A DNA stretch of 9,410 nucleotides from Cyanobacteria bacterium UBA9579 (GCA_003499585.1 DNSU01000190.1:23609-33018), one strand, 5' to 3'; positions 1 through 7,122 are shown, numbered from the stretch's first letter. Translations and numbers: made by a program. The notes: generated from the letters alone by a model not told the origin.

Positions 1-63
1 ACTTTCTTGCTGGTTATAAGAAGTGTTATAGGCACTAACTTAAGTACACGTTTAAATAATTGA
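1..63 (+). CDS. 3' end of a plus-strand gene, possibly an Flp-type pilin (partial)
   Basis: The frame beginning at base 1 is open until a TGA at 61-63, and the other two plus frames close earlier. The 20 visible residues are a hydrophobic run followed by VIGTNLSTRLNN. Small Flp/Fap pilins typically end with a hydrophobic helix followed by a segment like LGTNLSTxFNN, so the match is suggestive. Flp pilins are short secreted subunits assembled by the Tad machinery. The arginine in the hydrophobic run (VIRSVIG) is unusual for that helix. A weak terminator follows 18 bases after the stop, which fits the end of a transcription unit. With only 20 residues the frame could also be open by chance or belong to another small membrane protein. 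Confidence 0.33.
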   Translation, partial: TFLLVIRSVIGTNLSTRLNN

Positions 64-80
64 GGATTTAATATGTGAAT

Positions 81-105
81 GATCAAAAATCCTTTTTGAT
101 TTTTT
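81..105 (+). terminator. Weak intrinsic terminator after the left-edge gene
   Basis: An 8-bp stem, ATCAAAAA (82-89) with TTTTTGAT (93-100), closes a TCC loop and runs into TTTTT (101-105). The shape is that of a plus-strand intrinsic terminator, and it sits 18 bases after the TGA at 61-63. The stem has only one G-C pair, so it would be weak and may be chance in AT-rich DNA. Confidence 0.42.
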
Positions 106-184
106 CACTGTCCTTAGATGAAAAGTTATTAAACATTAACAGATTGTATTATTTTAAAAACAACACTAAATGGGGATACATTTT

Positions 185-215
185 ACTGTAAATGTTTTTA
201 AAATGTATTTACAGT
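185..215. repeat. 9-bp inverted repeat (operator-like or RNA hairpin)
   Basis: ACTGTAAAT (185-193) and ATTTACAGT (207-215) are exact reverse complements separated by 13 bases. In double-stranded DNA this is an operator-like dyad with half-site centres 22 bp apart (two helical turns). In RNA it would be a hairpin. There is no T tract directly after either arm, so it is not itself an intrinsic terminator. It lies in a 234-base interval without a convincing gene, upstream of the terminator at 256-283. Confidence 0.45.
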
Positions 216-255
216 GAGTCCTCAACTCTTCTAAATCTACTTGCTACTCGCTTAG

Positions 256-283
256 GTCTCTGATTTAATCAGAGACTTTTTTT
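256..283 (+). terminator. Intrinsic terminator, plus-strand direction
   Basis: GTCTCTGA (256-263) pairs perfectly with TCAGAGAC (269-276) around a 5-base loop that could pair further, and is followed by seven Ts (277-283). The T tract lies only on the plus strand, so it ends rightward transcription. It stands 15 bases from the stop of the convergent otsA gene and prevents read-through into otsA antisense. On the minus strand the hairpin is followed by CCTAAG, so it is not a good otsA terminator. Its clear quality implies a plus-strand transcript arriving from the left: either read-through from the left-edge gene or a small RNA. Confidence 0.77.
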
Positions 284-297
284 AGCTAAATATTTAC

Positions 298-1662
298 CTA
301 TAACTCTGATAAGAAATCATTTACCCATTTGTAAATATTGTTTTCTTTTACTTTTTCTCTTAATTCGACCATTATCTCTTCTTTTTCTTTTATATCAGTG
401 TTTTTTACCTTCAATATTGCTTCAGAAATAGATCTTACATCGTAAGGATTCATTGTATTGCCTGTATCCAGTTCTTCTGCTGCCCCTGTGAATTCGCTAA
501 GAACAAGCATACCATCATTATTGATTCTGGAAGCTATGTATTCTTTTGCAACCAGATTTAATCCATCTCTTAACGCTGATATTAAGACAAAATCAGCAAA
601 GCTATAATAGGATACAAGATCTTTAAGTGAAACTGAGTTGTAAATATAGCTGACAGGATTCCATCCGTCTTTTGAAAATTTGCCGTTTATTCTACCAACA
701 GTTTCATCAACCTGTTTTTTTAATTCCATATATTCTTTAATATTTGTCCTTGTAGGCACTGCAATTTGAATAAGAGTAATTTTCTTATGGTAATCAGGAT
801 TGTTCTCAAGGAAATATTCAAGCCCTTCAAGCTTTTCTACAATTCCCTTTGTATAATCAAGTCTGTCAACTCCAAGACAAATAGTTTCTGCGATGAAATT
901 TCTTCTTAATTCTTTTACTTTTTTAGTTACATAAGAGCCTCTGGCGATTTCATCAATTTGATTAAAATCAATGCTGATTGGAAGTGCAACTATTTTAGAT
1001 TTAATATCATCATGCTTAACAATATCAGACTCATAATCAACTTCTGCATCTATAATCTGATCATCCACACATTCCATAAAGTGTTTTTTATAGCTTTGCG
1101 TATGAAATCCTATTAAATCACACCCTAATAAACCTTCAAGTATCTCTCTTCTTCTTGGAATAATTTTGTAAATTTCCACACTTGGAAATGGAATATGCAG
1201 GAAGAAGCCTATTTTATTAGTTACACCTTGTTCTCTTAGCATTTGAGGAACAAGCATAAGGTGATAATCCTGAATCCAAATTTTGTCATTAGGTTTTAAG
1301 ACATCCAGTATTTCATTTGCAAATTTTTGATTAACCTGTTTATATAAATTCCAGTCTTTATCTTCCATTTTATATATGCCGGGAAAATAATGAAAAAGAG
1401 GCCAGATTTGTCTGTTACAAAATCCTTCGTAATAATGAGAATTTTCATTTTTAGTTAGTTTTATTTGTTTTATTTCGTACGGAGTTTCGATACCATACTT
1501 TTCAAACTGGCTTTCCCCTGTGCAAACCCACATTCCATTGGTATTTTTTACTACAGGATCAAGAGCTGCCACTAATCCACCGGCAGCTTTTTCAAGCTTT
1601 ATATTATCTTTTCTTTTTTTAATATGATAAGGTGATCTATTAGCAACTATGATTAATCTCAT
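298..1662 (-). CDS. otsA: Alpha,alpha-trehalose-phosphate synthase (GT20 family)
   Basis: This cytoplasmic retaining glycosyltransferase should join UDP-glucose (or another NDP-glucose) to glucose-6-phosphate, giving trehalose-6-phosphate. Numbered from the ATG (454 residues, the usual OtsA length), visible GT20 signatures are the N-terminal LIIVANRSP strand, the GG near 28-29, NRQIWPLFHY near 83-92, WIQDYHL with its Asp near 132, HIPFP near 156-160, GVDRLDYTKG near 265-274 (Arg and Lys that contact UDP/phosphate) and DGLNLVAKEY near 366-375. The first loop reads VANRSPY rather than the common VSNRLP. The start is set at the ATG at 1660-1662, because AAGGTGG (1668-1674) is well spaced for it; a GTG nine bases upstream would lie inside that Shine-Dalgarno sequence. 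The phosphatase gene otsB is not in the window. The gene follows the chemotaxis operon but is separated from it by a terminator and 163 bases. A related GT20 specificity, such as glucosylglycerol-phosphate synthesis, cannot be excluded. Confidence 0.93.
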   Translation of the reverse strand: MRLIIVANRSPYHIKKRKDNIKLEKAAGGLVAALDPVVKNTNGMWVCTGESQFEKYGIETPYEIKQIKLTKNENSHYYEGFCNRQIWPLFHYFPGIYKMEDKDWNLYKQVNQKFANEILDVLKPNDKIWIQDYHLMLVPQMLREQGVTNKIGFFLHIPFPSVEIYKIIPRRREILEGLLGCDLIGFHTQSYKKHFMECVDDQIIDAEVDYESDIVKHDDIKSKIVALPISIDFNQIDEIARGSYVTKKVKELRRNFIAETICLGVDRLDYTKGIVEKLEGLEYFLENNPDYHKKITLIQIAVPTRTNIKEYMELKKQVDETVGRINGKFSKDGWNPVSYIYNSVSLKDLVSYYSFADFVLISALRDGLNLVAKEYIASRINNDGMLVLSEFTGAAEELDTGNTMNPYDVRSISEAILKVKNTDIKEKEEIMVELREKVKENNIYKWVNDFLSEL

Positions 1663-1674
1663 ATGAGCCACCTT
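1660..1674 (-). promoter_or_regulatory. Ribosome binding site that decides the otsA start
   Basis: On the minus strand AAGGTGG (1668-1674) stands five bases before the ATG at 1660-1662. The in-frame GTG at 1669-1671 that would lengthen the protein by three residues is part of this Shine-Dalgarno sequence, and nothing SD-like lies at a suitable distance before it. Family proteins also begin shortly before the LIIVAN strand, as this ATG does. Confidence 0.75.
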
Positions 1675-1712
1675 GTTAATCTGTGTAAGGATATTAGATT
1701 ATTCATTTCTTA

Positions 1713-1741
1713 AAAATATCATATTTAGATCATTTAATCAA
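1713..1741 (-). promoter_or_regulatory. Candidate sigma-70-type promoter for otsA
   Basis: On the minus strand TTGATT (-35, 1736-1741) and TATTTT (-10, 1713-1718) are separated by 17 bases, and the -10 is preceded by TGA, an extended -10 feature. The predicted transcript would begin near 1706, leaving a leader of about 44 bases before the ATG. Each hexamer matches the consensus at only four positions, so chance is possible in this AT-rich gap. The terminator upstream does argue that otsA needs its own promoter. Confidence 0.33.
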
Positions 1742-1824
1742 ATCAGATCTACTTAAAATCCATGGTGTTTATATGAAAAAATCTATCATAGTTTGCAAAA
1801 TTATAAATTTAAAGAATTTTTAAG

Positions 1825-1859
1825 AAAAATTTAAACTGGAAAAATTTCCAGTTTAAATT
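1825..1859 (-). terminator. Intrinsic terminator closing the chemotaxis operon
   Basis: AATTTAAACTGGAAA (1828-1842) and TTTCCAGTTTAAATT (1845-1859) form a perfect 15-bp stem around two central bases, which opens to a small loop in RNA. On the minus strand the stem runs into TTTTTC (complement of the A tract at 1825-1829). It lies about 76 bases after the cheY stop and before otsA, so it should end the mcp-to-cheY transcript. The plus-strand side lacks a T tract. A dyad this long could also be a DNA-binding site, but position and T tract favour termination. Confidence 0.72.
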
Positions 1860-1935
1860 ACATAAAATATTAGAAATTGTCGTAATTATAACCTGATTTT
1901 TACATTTTTAACCAGACAGGCTCTTAACTTTTTGT

Positions 1936-2298
1936 TTATCCCAGAAGCTTTGAAAGAGACCCAAGAACTTTATCAGGCTGAAAAGGTTTAACAATAAAAT
2001 CCTTAGCCCCTGACTGGATTGATTCAAGAACCATGGCTTGTTGTCCCATTGCAGAGCACATAACAACTTTTGCAGCAGCATTAATAGCCATAATTTGTTT
2101 TAAAGCAGAAATACCATCACATTGTGGCATGGTAATATCCATAGTTACGAGATCAGGAGACAACTCTTTATATTTTTCAACAGCTTCAAGCCCATTTGTG
2201 GCTTCTCCTGCAATTTCATATCCTGCTTTTTCAAGCATGTCTTTTAACACCATTCTCATAAATGCCGCATCATCTACTATTAATATCTTTTTTGACAT
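1936..2298 (-). CDS. cheY: CheY single-domain response regulator
   Basis: This is the diffusible chemotaxis response regulator: CheA phosphorylates it, and CheY-P then binds the flagellar switch. The 120 residues are one receiver domain and nothing else. Visible active-site residues are the acidic pair D9-D10, the phosphoacceptor D54 in VTMDITMP, the hydroxyl switch S82, the aromatic switch F101 (Phe or Tyr in CheY proteins) and K104 in VKPF. The MDITMP motif is typical of the CheY type found in Bacillus, Thermotoga and clostridia. The start has an excellent ribosome binding site, TAAGGAGG, four bases before the ATG. It is the last gene of the operon, 32 bases after cheC, the phosphatase expected to act on it, and is followed by a terminator. 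A non-chemotactic CheY-like role is possible but unlikely in this context. Confidence 0.96.
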   Translation of the reverse strand: MSKKILIVDDAAFMRMVLKDMLEKAGYEIAGEATNGLEAVEKYKELSPDLVTMDITMPQCDGISALKQIMAINAAAKVVMCSAMGQQAMVLESIQSGAKDFIVKPFQPDKVLGSLSKLLG

Positions 2299-2330
2299 AT
2301 GGCCTCCTTAATATATAAATTTCTTATTGA

Positions 2331-2915
2331 TTAATATGTTTTGAAATAGTTCAGAATCTTTTCTAAAGAGCTATCTTCAAGAAAAAGGATATAAAACCCT
2401 GAGAATTTTTCATCTTCTATAGTTAATTTTGTACTTATAAACAAAATATGCTCCGATAAATTTTTTATACCCGATTTTACAGAATTTATAAGATTATCTA
2501 ATTTATCCTGTTTGATTTTAGGAGTAGACATATTAATAGTAGTATGCATCATATTAGCGATAGCACCAATATATGCTCCTGAGATTATATTGGATATTTC
2601 TGATACTACTGTCCTAGGGTCTATTTCATAACCCATAGAAGCTGTTTTGCCAATTCTTTGAAGCTCATCATCTGTAACAAGAAATCCAATACTTCCTTTT
2701 ACTTCTTCTGCAAAGTCAAAGCAAAACATAATCCGTTCTTCATCTTTATTACCGATTTGAACAAAAATACTTTTAATATCATCAAGCTTCACAACAGGGA
2801 TTTCAATCATAACTTTTTTATTAAGCATAATGGAGAGTGAAGTCGCAGCATTTCCGCTGCCGATATTTCCCAATTCTTTAAGAATATCTTCTTCAAAAGC
2901 AGAGATATTATGCAT
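2331..2915 (-). CDS. cheC: CheC-family CheY-P phosphatase
   Basis: CheC proteins dephosphorylate CheY-P and, in Bacillus subtilis, also interact with the receptor deamidase CheD. The 194-residue length fits CheC; it is longer than CheX and lacks the C-terminal SpoA domain of FliY. Two active-site signatures are visible. The first is complete: D10-x3-E14-x2-N17-x22-P40, within the ELGNIGSGNA motif. The second, E106-x2-N109-x22-P132, keeps the catalytic Glu and Asn, but T102 stands where the pattern usually has Asp or Ser. Both halves of the pseudo-symmetric fold therefore look catalytic. The ATG is one base past the cheA stop, and its AGGAGA Shine-Dalgarno lies within the end of cheA, so translation is probably coupled. 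No cheD is present in the window. Confidence 0.92.
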   Translation of the reverse strand: MHNISAFEEDILKELGNIGSGNAATSLSIMLNKKVMIEIPVVKLDDIKSIFVQIGNKDEERIMFCFDFAEEVKGSIGFLVTDDELQRIGKTASMGYEIDPRTVVSEISNIISGAYIGAIANMMHTTINMSTPKIKQDKLDNLINSVKSGIKNLSEHILFISTKLTIEDEKFSGFYILFLEDSSLEKILNYFKTY

Positions 2916-2916
2916 A

Positions 2917-4884
2917 TTAATCTCCTATGCTATTGGTTTTAAGCAGGGTATTGATATTTAGGATTAAAGCCACATGTCCATCACCTAGCGTGGTTGCACC
3001 TGAGAATAGATCATCAGCACATAATTTTTTGTTGATAGGTTTAATAACTATTTCCTGCTGGGTTAATAATTCAGATATGATTATTCCAAGATATTTATCC
3101 TGATTTCTCAGAATTACAACCGTTAATGATTTTCCTTCATCCCGATCATTCGGAATTTCTAACAGTTTATCCAGTCTTATTAAAGGAAGGGTCTTTCCTC
3201 TTAGTACAATTACTTCTCTGTTTTGAACCCGTTTAATTTGATCGATAGGCACATCTATAACTTCACTAATGTAATTAAGAGGAGCAGCATAGATCTCACT
3301 TCCAACTCTTATTAGTAAAGCCTGTACAATAGCCATTGATGAAGGAAGGGCTATTGTAATTGTAGTTCCAATATTTTTCTCTGAAACAATGGAAACATTT
3401 CCTCCTAAAGCAGCTACTTTAGACTTTACAACATCCATGCCAACGCCCCTGCCTGATATATCTGTTGCTACTTTAGCTGTTGAAAAACCAGGAGCAAAGA
3501 TTAATTCAAGAGCATCCCTGTCAGACATGGTTTTAGCTTCTTCAGGAGTAATAACACCTTTATTAACAGCGATATCTTTAACTTTTTTTGGATCTATACC
3601 TCGGCCGTCATCGCTAACTCGTATAATTATATTATCACCTTCATTAAAAGCAAGTAACTCCAAAGTTCCTTTTGCTGTTTTTCCTGTCTGAATTCTTTCT
3701 TCAGGTGTTTCGAGGCCATGATCTAATGAATTTCTAATTAAATGGACTAACGGATCACCGATTTCATCAATGACAATTCGATCCATTTCGGTGTCTTTAC
3801 CGATTATTTTAAGGTTAACTTCTTTTCCAAGTTCCTTTGAAATATCTCTTACGAATCTTGGGAAGCGATTAAATACCTGTTCAATAGTTACCATTCTAAG
3901 CTTCATAACTATTTCCTGGATGTCAGATGTGATATGGCTCATTGTTTCTGTAGCATTTGTTAGATTATTTTCCTTTAATTCTCCTGAAATCTGAACAATG
4001 CGTGTTTTGCTAATAATTAACTCGCCTACAAGATCCATAAGTTTATCCATGCGATCTGCACTTACTCTTATAGTTTGAGGGATTGCTTTAGCAACAACTC
4101 TAACATTGTCTTCTGTTCTATCTTTTGATTCAGAGGACTGATCTATAGGCTTATCAAAGTCATAATCATTTACTAATACATCTTTTATTTCAGACACAGT
4201 CTTAATAGAGGCAATTATTTCTTCATTATTCGCCTGGGTTAATTGGAATAATTTAAAGAATTCCTTAAAATCACCAGCTTCCAGAGCGTCGACTTCCGGT
4301 TGAGTCTTAATTATTTCACCCAAGGGCTCGAGCGCTTTGTGAGTCATAAAAGCTCTTGCTCCGGGTAAAACGCAATCATTATCTATGAATACCGTTATTT
4401 CTTTTACAATAAAACCTTTTTCTCTTGAGCTGTCTATCAAAGTTCTTTCATAATCACTGAAAGTTATTTCATTGTAGGATTTACCTTCTTCAACCTGCAC
4501 AGTATTTAAGAGCTCCTGCAATTTTCGAATTAATTCATGATTATCTGAAGCATTATCTTTATAACTTCCATCGACTACTTTTTGAACAAGCTTACCAAGC
4601 TCATCAAGACATTTAAACAGAGTATCCAAGATTATATCATTAGCTTTAATGGTTCCATTTCTCAATGGATCGAGAAGATTTTCCATATGATGGGTTAAAT
4701 CCCCAATATTATTAAAGCCCATGGTTTTGGACATACCTTTTAAGGTATGGGCTACTCTGAATATATCATTAAGTATATCTAGATTATCAGGTTGGGTTTC
4801 AAGTTTTAGCAGAGTTTCGTTTAATTTTTGAAGATTTTCTTGGGATTCAGCTATAAACAGCCCTAAATATTGATCTGTTTCCAC
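2917..4884 (-). CDS. cheA: CheA chemotaxis histidine kinase
   Basis: CheA autophosphorylates on a histidine under receptor-CheW control and passes the phosphate to CheY. All five domains are present in 655 residues: P1/Hpt (about 1-105) with the phosphoacceptor H46 in AHTLKG; P2, the response-regulator docking domain (about 143-240); P3 dimerisation (about 270-335) beginning RVSADRMDKLMDLVGEL; P4 HATPase (about 336-514) with N box HLIRNSLDHG (381-390), DDGRGI (425-430), FAPGFST (463-469) and GRGVGMD (478-484); and P5 CheW-like (about 515-650). No key residue is missing. Translation starts at GTG (4882-4884), preceded by AAAGGAG. An ATG in another frame overlaps this GTG and gives only seven codons. 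The gene lies 21 bases after cheW and one base before cheC. Confidence 0.97.
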   Translation of the reverse strand: METDQYLGLFIAESQENLQKLNETLLKLETQPDNLDILNDIFRVAHTLKGMSKTMGFNNIGDLTHHMENLLDPLRNGTIKANDIILDTLFKCLDELGKLVQKVVDGSYKDNASDNHELIRKLQELLNTVQVEEGKSYNEITFSDYERTLIDSSREKGFIVKEITVFIDNDCVLPGARAFMTHKALEPLGEIIKTQPEVDALEAGDFKEFFKLFQLTQANNEEIIASIKTVSEIKDVLVNDYDFDKPIDQSSESKDRTEDNVRVVAKAIPQTIRVSADRMDKLMDLVGELIISKTRIVQISGELKENNLTNATETMSHITSDIQEIVMKLRMVTIEQVFNRFPRFVRDISKELGKEVNLKIIGKDTEMDRIVIDEIGDPLVHLIRNSLDHGLETPEERIQTGKTAKGTLELLAFNEGDNIIIRVSDDGRGIDPKKVKDIAVNKGVITPEEAKTMSDRDALELIFAPGFSTAKVATDISGRGVGMDVVKSKVAALGGNVSIVSEKNIGTTITIALPSSMAIVQALLIRVGSEIYAAPLNYISEVIDVPIDQIKRVQNREVIVLRGKTLPLIRLDKLLEIPNDRDEGKSLTVVILRNQDKYLGIIISELLTQQEIVIKPINKKLCADDLFSGATTLGDGHVALILNINTLLKTNSIGD

Positions 4885-4897
4885 ATTCTACTCCTTT
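4882..4897 (-). promoter_or_regulatory. cheA ribosome binding site with overlapping ATG/GTG starts
   Basis: On the minus strand AAAGGAG (4891-4897) is followed by TAGA and then ATGTGG. The CheA frame uses the GTG at 4882-4884, six bases from the GGAG core. The ATG at 4884-4886, shifted two bases, opens a frame that reads M-W-K-Q-I-N-I and then stops at TAG. The same Shine-Dalgarno can therefore serve two competing starts. Confidence 0.7.
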
Positions 4898-4905
4898 TAA
4901 AAAGT

Positions 4906-5460
4906 TTATTTCACATCTTTAGGCTCTGTTTTTTCTTTTACTTTTTCCAGCTGAACTTCTTTAACCTGATTTATTGATTCTACGACCTTGGTCAGACTTT
5001 TTATACTGCTTGCTTCATCTATATCCAGGAAGTTTTTAAGGTTTAGTAAAATTAATAATCTATTCTGGAACTTACCCACACCCAATAAAAAGTCCGATTC
5101 TTCACCAATATCAACAGGAGGAGGTTCTATATCATCGGTTTGTAAATGGATAACTTCAGAGACAGCATCAACTACAAGCCCTATGATTTCCTGATTAACA
5201 TCCAATATCATAATTCTTGTTTCATTTGTGTTTTCCATTTTAACTTCCATATGAAACTTTTTTCGCCCATCAAGAATTGGGATAATATGACCTCTTAGAT
5301 TTATTACACCTTCTACAAAGTGAGGAGATTTAGGGATTTTTGTAGGGGTTTGAGGCATGATGATTTCTTGTACACTGGTAATTGGTACTGCATATTCCTC
5401 ATTACCCAGTTTAAATACAATCATTTGGACTTCTTTTTGGTCTTTAAACTCTTCTATCAT
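4906..5460 (-). CDS. cheW: CheW receptor-kinase coupling protein
   Basis: CheW links the cytoplasmic tips of chemoreceptors to the P5 domain of CheA in the signalling array. A single CheW-like domain covers roughly residues 12-150, with the hallmark EGVINLRGHIIPILDGRK (50-67; N54, R56, G57, D64 and R66 visible) and a later FLLGVGKFQNRLLILLNL strand pair. The protein is somewhat longer than the usual 150-165 residues because of a charged, lysine/glutamate-rich tail (about 152-184), probably flexible. The ATG has only a poor Shine-Dalgarno, with GGGG nine bases upstream. The only nearby alternative, an internal Met at residue 13, has none either, and the longer start keeps the full domain. The 89-base gap before it is the longest inside the operon and holds a weak candidate promoter. 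Confidence 0.95.
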   Translation of the reverse strand: MIEEFKDQKEVQMIVFKLGNEEYAVPITSVQEIIMPQTPTKIPKSPHFVEGVINLRGHIIPILDGRKKFHMEVKMENTNETRIMILDVNQEIIGLVVDAVSEVIHLQTDDIEPPPVDIGEESDFLLGVGKFQNRLLILLNLKNFLDIDEASSIKSLTKVVESINQVKEVQLEKVKEKTEPKDVK

Positions 5461-5488
5461 AAGTTTTAACCCCGCTATTCTAAAGATT

Positions 5489-5517
5489 TTAATAATAAAT
5501 TATTTTTAGTATGTCAT
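5489..5517 (-). promoter_or_regulatory. Weak candidate internal promoter before cheW
   Basis: In the 89-base gap between the CZB receptor and cheW, the minus strand reads ATGACA (5512-5517, five of six consensus matches to TTGACA), 17 bases, then TATTAA (5489-5494, four of six). It could give extra cheW-cheA-cheC-cheY transcript independent of the receptors. There is no terminator in this gap, so read-through from upstream is expected as well. AT-rich sequence makes such matches common. Confidence 0.22.
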
Positions 5518-5549
5518 CTGCTTGTCTAAATTTGAATTGTATAGAATTT

Positions 5550-7082
5550 TTATTGTAAACAGTCTTTAAATTGTTTAAATAGATCTTCTATTTCTATCAT
5601 ATATATTAAAGTCTCTTTTTGGAAGATATTTTCAGCAACTTGATAATTCCCTTTTTTAAGTTCTTCAATAATTTTTCTTCCAGTATCATGTATTAAGTAG
5701 TGAGGATGGTCTATTTTATCAAAAATAGCTTTTTCTTGCGCAGATGGTTCATAGTTAAAATACCATTTCCCAAATTTACATAAAGTATGATCAAATTGGA
5801 GTTTTACACTGACATTTCTGCTTTCAATAGCCTGTTTTAGTGAATTAACCCAGTTATGATGATCTTCTAATCTTGCGTTCATGAAATATATTTTTTCAAA
5901 GTTTCCCAGATTAGAGGCTAATTTAATTAAAGGCGTTGATAATTCCTTAAGTTGAGTTTGTACGTCATAAAAACCAACTACCTGAGTATCTATCTGCATT
6001 AATTGCTCTGAAAGAGTTTCCATAGATTCGCTGATATTCTGAATAGCAGCGTTCATTTCCTGAGTTCTTGCAGATGTAGATTGGAAATTATCAGTAACCT
6101 CACCTATTATTCCTACCATACCGGTTATTTGTTTATTGATTGAACCAAGATTATCATTTAATTCAGTGAACTTTTGTTCATTGTTTCCAAGAGATTTTAT
6201 TGTGTTTGAAGAAGCATCGACTGTAAGCTTTGATATCTTTTGAATATTTTTGATTTCATTTTCTACAAGATTGGTTAACTCACTGGTTTTACCAGCCAGC
6301 TTTTTAACCTCATCGGCAACAACTGCAAAACCTTTACCGTGCTCTCCTGCTCTTGCTGCTTCTATTGCTGCGTTAAGAGCTAATAAATTAGTTTGACCAG
6401 CTATGTTTTTAATGGATTCAATTATATTACCAATAGATTCTGAGTTTTTCTGTAAAGCAAGCATCTGCTCTTCAAGGGTTCTGGAAGATATTTGAATATC
6501 ATTAAATCCTTGAAGAACAGAATCAGCTTTATCTGTTCCTTCTTGTGTATACTGTATGACCTCGTTTGCCATATTAAATAAGTTAATGCACTTTTCATTA
6601 TCATTAGCCGTAATTACAGCCATCTCATTTAAAGATGCGGCTATCTCTTCTATGGCACTCAGGACATTTTGCTGGTTATCACAAGATTTAGTTACAGAAT
6701 CTTTAATGATTTCACAATCTTTAATTGCCTTTGTAGCTTGATCTCTTATAATTATTCCATTCTCCAATAATGAGAAAACTCTATCTAACAGGTCAATTGT
6801 TGCATTTTGAAACTTTTTAAATACACCTTGTACAATTTCAAAGGCCTTTTGACAAGTTCCGGATTTTAATTGTATCTGCTCACCCTTCTCTACTAAGGAT
6901 ATTTTACTTTTCAATTCAGCTATCAGGCCTTTTTCTGTATCCTGAAAAATAGAGAACAGAATAAAGAGACTACATAGGATTAGAGGAAAAATTAAAAATA
7001 CAGATGGTACTTTTAGTAAATACAAAGTCAATATTATGAGCGACATTGCCTCTGCTAAAATTAGATACAGCTTTTTCTTCAT
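5550..7082 (-). CDS. Methyl-accepting chemotaxis protein with C-terminal CZB zinc-binding domain
   Basis: This chemoreceptor has no periplasmic domain. Two membrane helices (about 5-23 and 27-46) are joined by only a few residues, KVPS, so everything after residue 47 should be cytoplasmic. There is no HAMP. A coiled-coil signalling (MA) domain runs from about 90 to 370, with the CheA/CheW-binding tip at 226-263 ([20 protein letters not shown], then [14 protein letters not shown]). A CZB domain follows at about 395-510. Its expected zinc ligands are visible: H408 in DHHNW, C435 in CKFGKWY, and H461 and H465 in HYLIH. CZB domains in other receptors and in DgcZ bind zinc tightly, and some respond to zinc or to oxidation of the cysteine. 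The ligand here is not known. The ATG is preceded by AGAGGA with eight bases of spacing. The gene lies between the other receptor (40 bases) and cheW (89 bases). Confidence 0.93.
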   Translation of the reverse strand: MKKKLYLILAEAMSLIILTLYLLKVPSVFLIFPLILCSLFILFSIFQDTEKGLIAELKSKISLVEKGEQIQLKSGTCQKAFEIVQGVFKKFQNATIDLLDRVFSLLENGIIIRDQATKAIKDCEIIKDSVTKSCDNQQNVLSAIEEIAASLNEMAVITANDNEKCINLFNMANEVIQYTQEGTDKADSVLQGFNDIQISSRTLEEQMLALQKNSESIGNIIESIKNIAGQTNLLALNAAIEAARAGEHGKGFAVVADEVKKLAGKTSELTNLVENEIKNIQKISKLTVDASSNTIKSLGNNEQKFTELNDNLGSINKQITGMVGIIGEVTDNFQSTSARTQEMNAAIQNISESMETLSEQLMQIDTQVVGFYDVQTQLKELSTPLIKLASNLGNFEKIYFMNARLEDHHNWVNSLKQAIESRNVSVKLQFDHTLCKFGKWYFNYEPSAQEKAIFDKIDHPHYLIHDTGRKIIEELKKGNYQVAENIFQKETLIYMIEIEDLFKQFKDCLQ

Positions 7083-7122
7083 TTAATTTTTCCTCTTACT
7101 ATATTTCTCTTGATATAATTTA

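Noticed and set aside
75..191. Plus-strand 38-codon frame from GTG with GAGG nine bases upstream
   Set aside because: It starts within the weak terminator hairpin region and ends inside the left arm of the 185-215 inverted repeat. The composition looks like translated AT-rich spacer and no family resemblance is seen. It is too short to support without conservation data.
1727..1750. AGATC/GATCT inverted pair near the otsA promoter
   Set aside because: The arms are only five bases with a 14-base centre and overlap the candidate -35; too weak to call an operator.
2033..2311. 92-codon plus-strand frame antisense to cheY
   Set aside because: It is a shadow of the cheY coding sequence: cheY has all receiver-domain motifs and a strong ribosome binding site, while this frame has neither.
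4732..4749. 8-bp perfect palindrome with two central bases inside cheA
   Set aside because: On the minus strand it spells the codons for HTLKGM at the phosphorylated histidine. The conserved motif in AT-rich codons produces the dyad, so a separate regulatory role is not needed to explain it.
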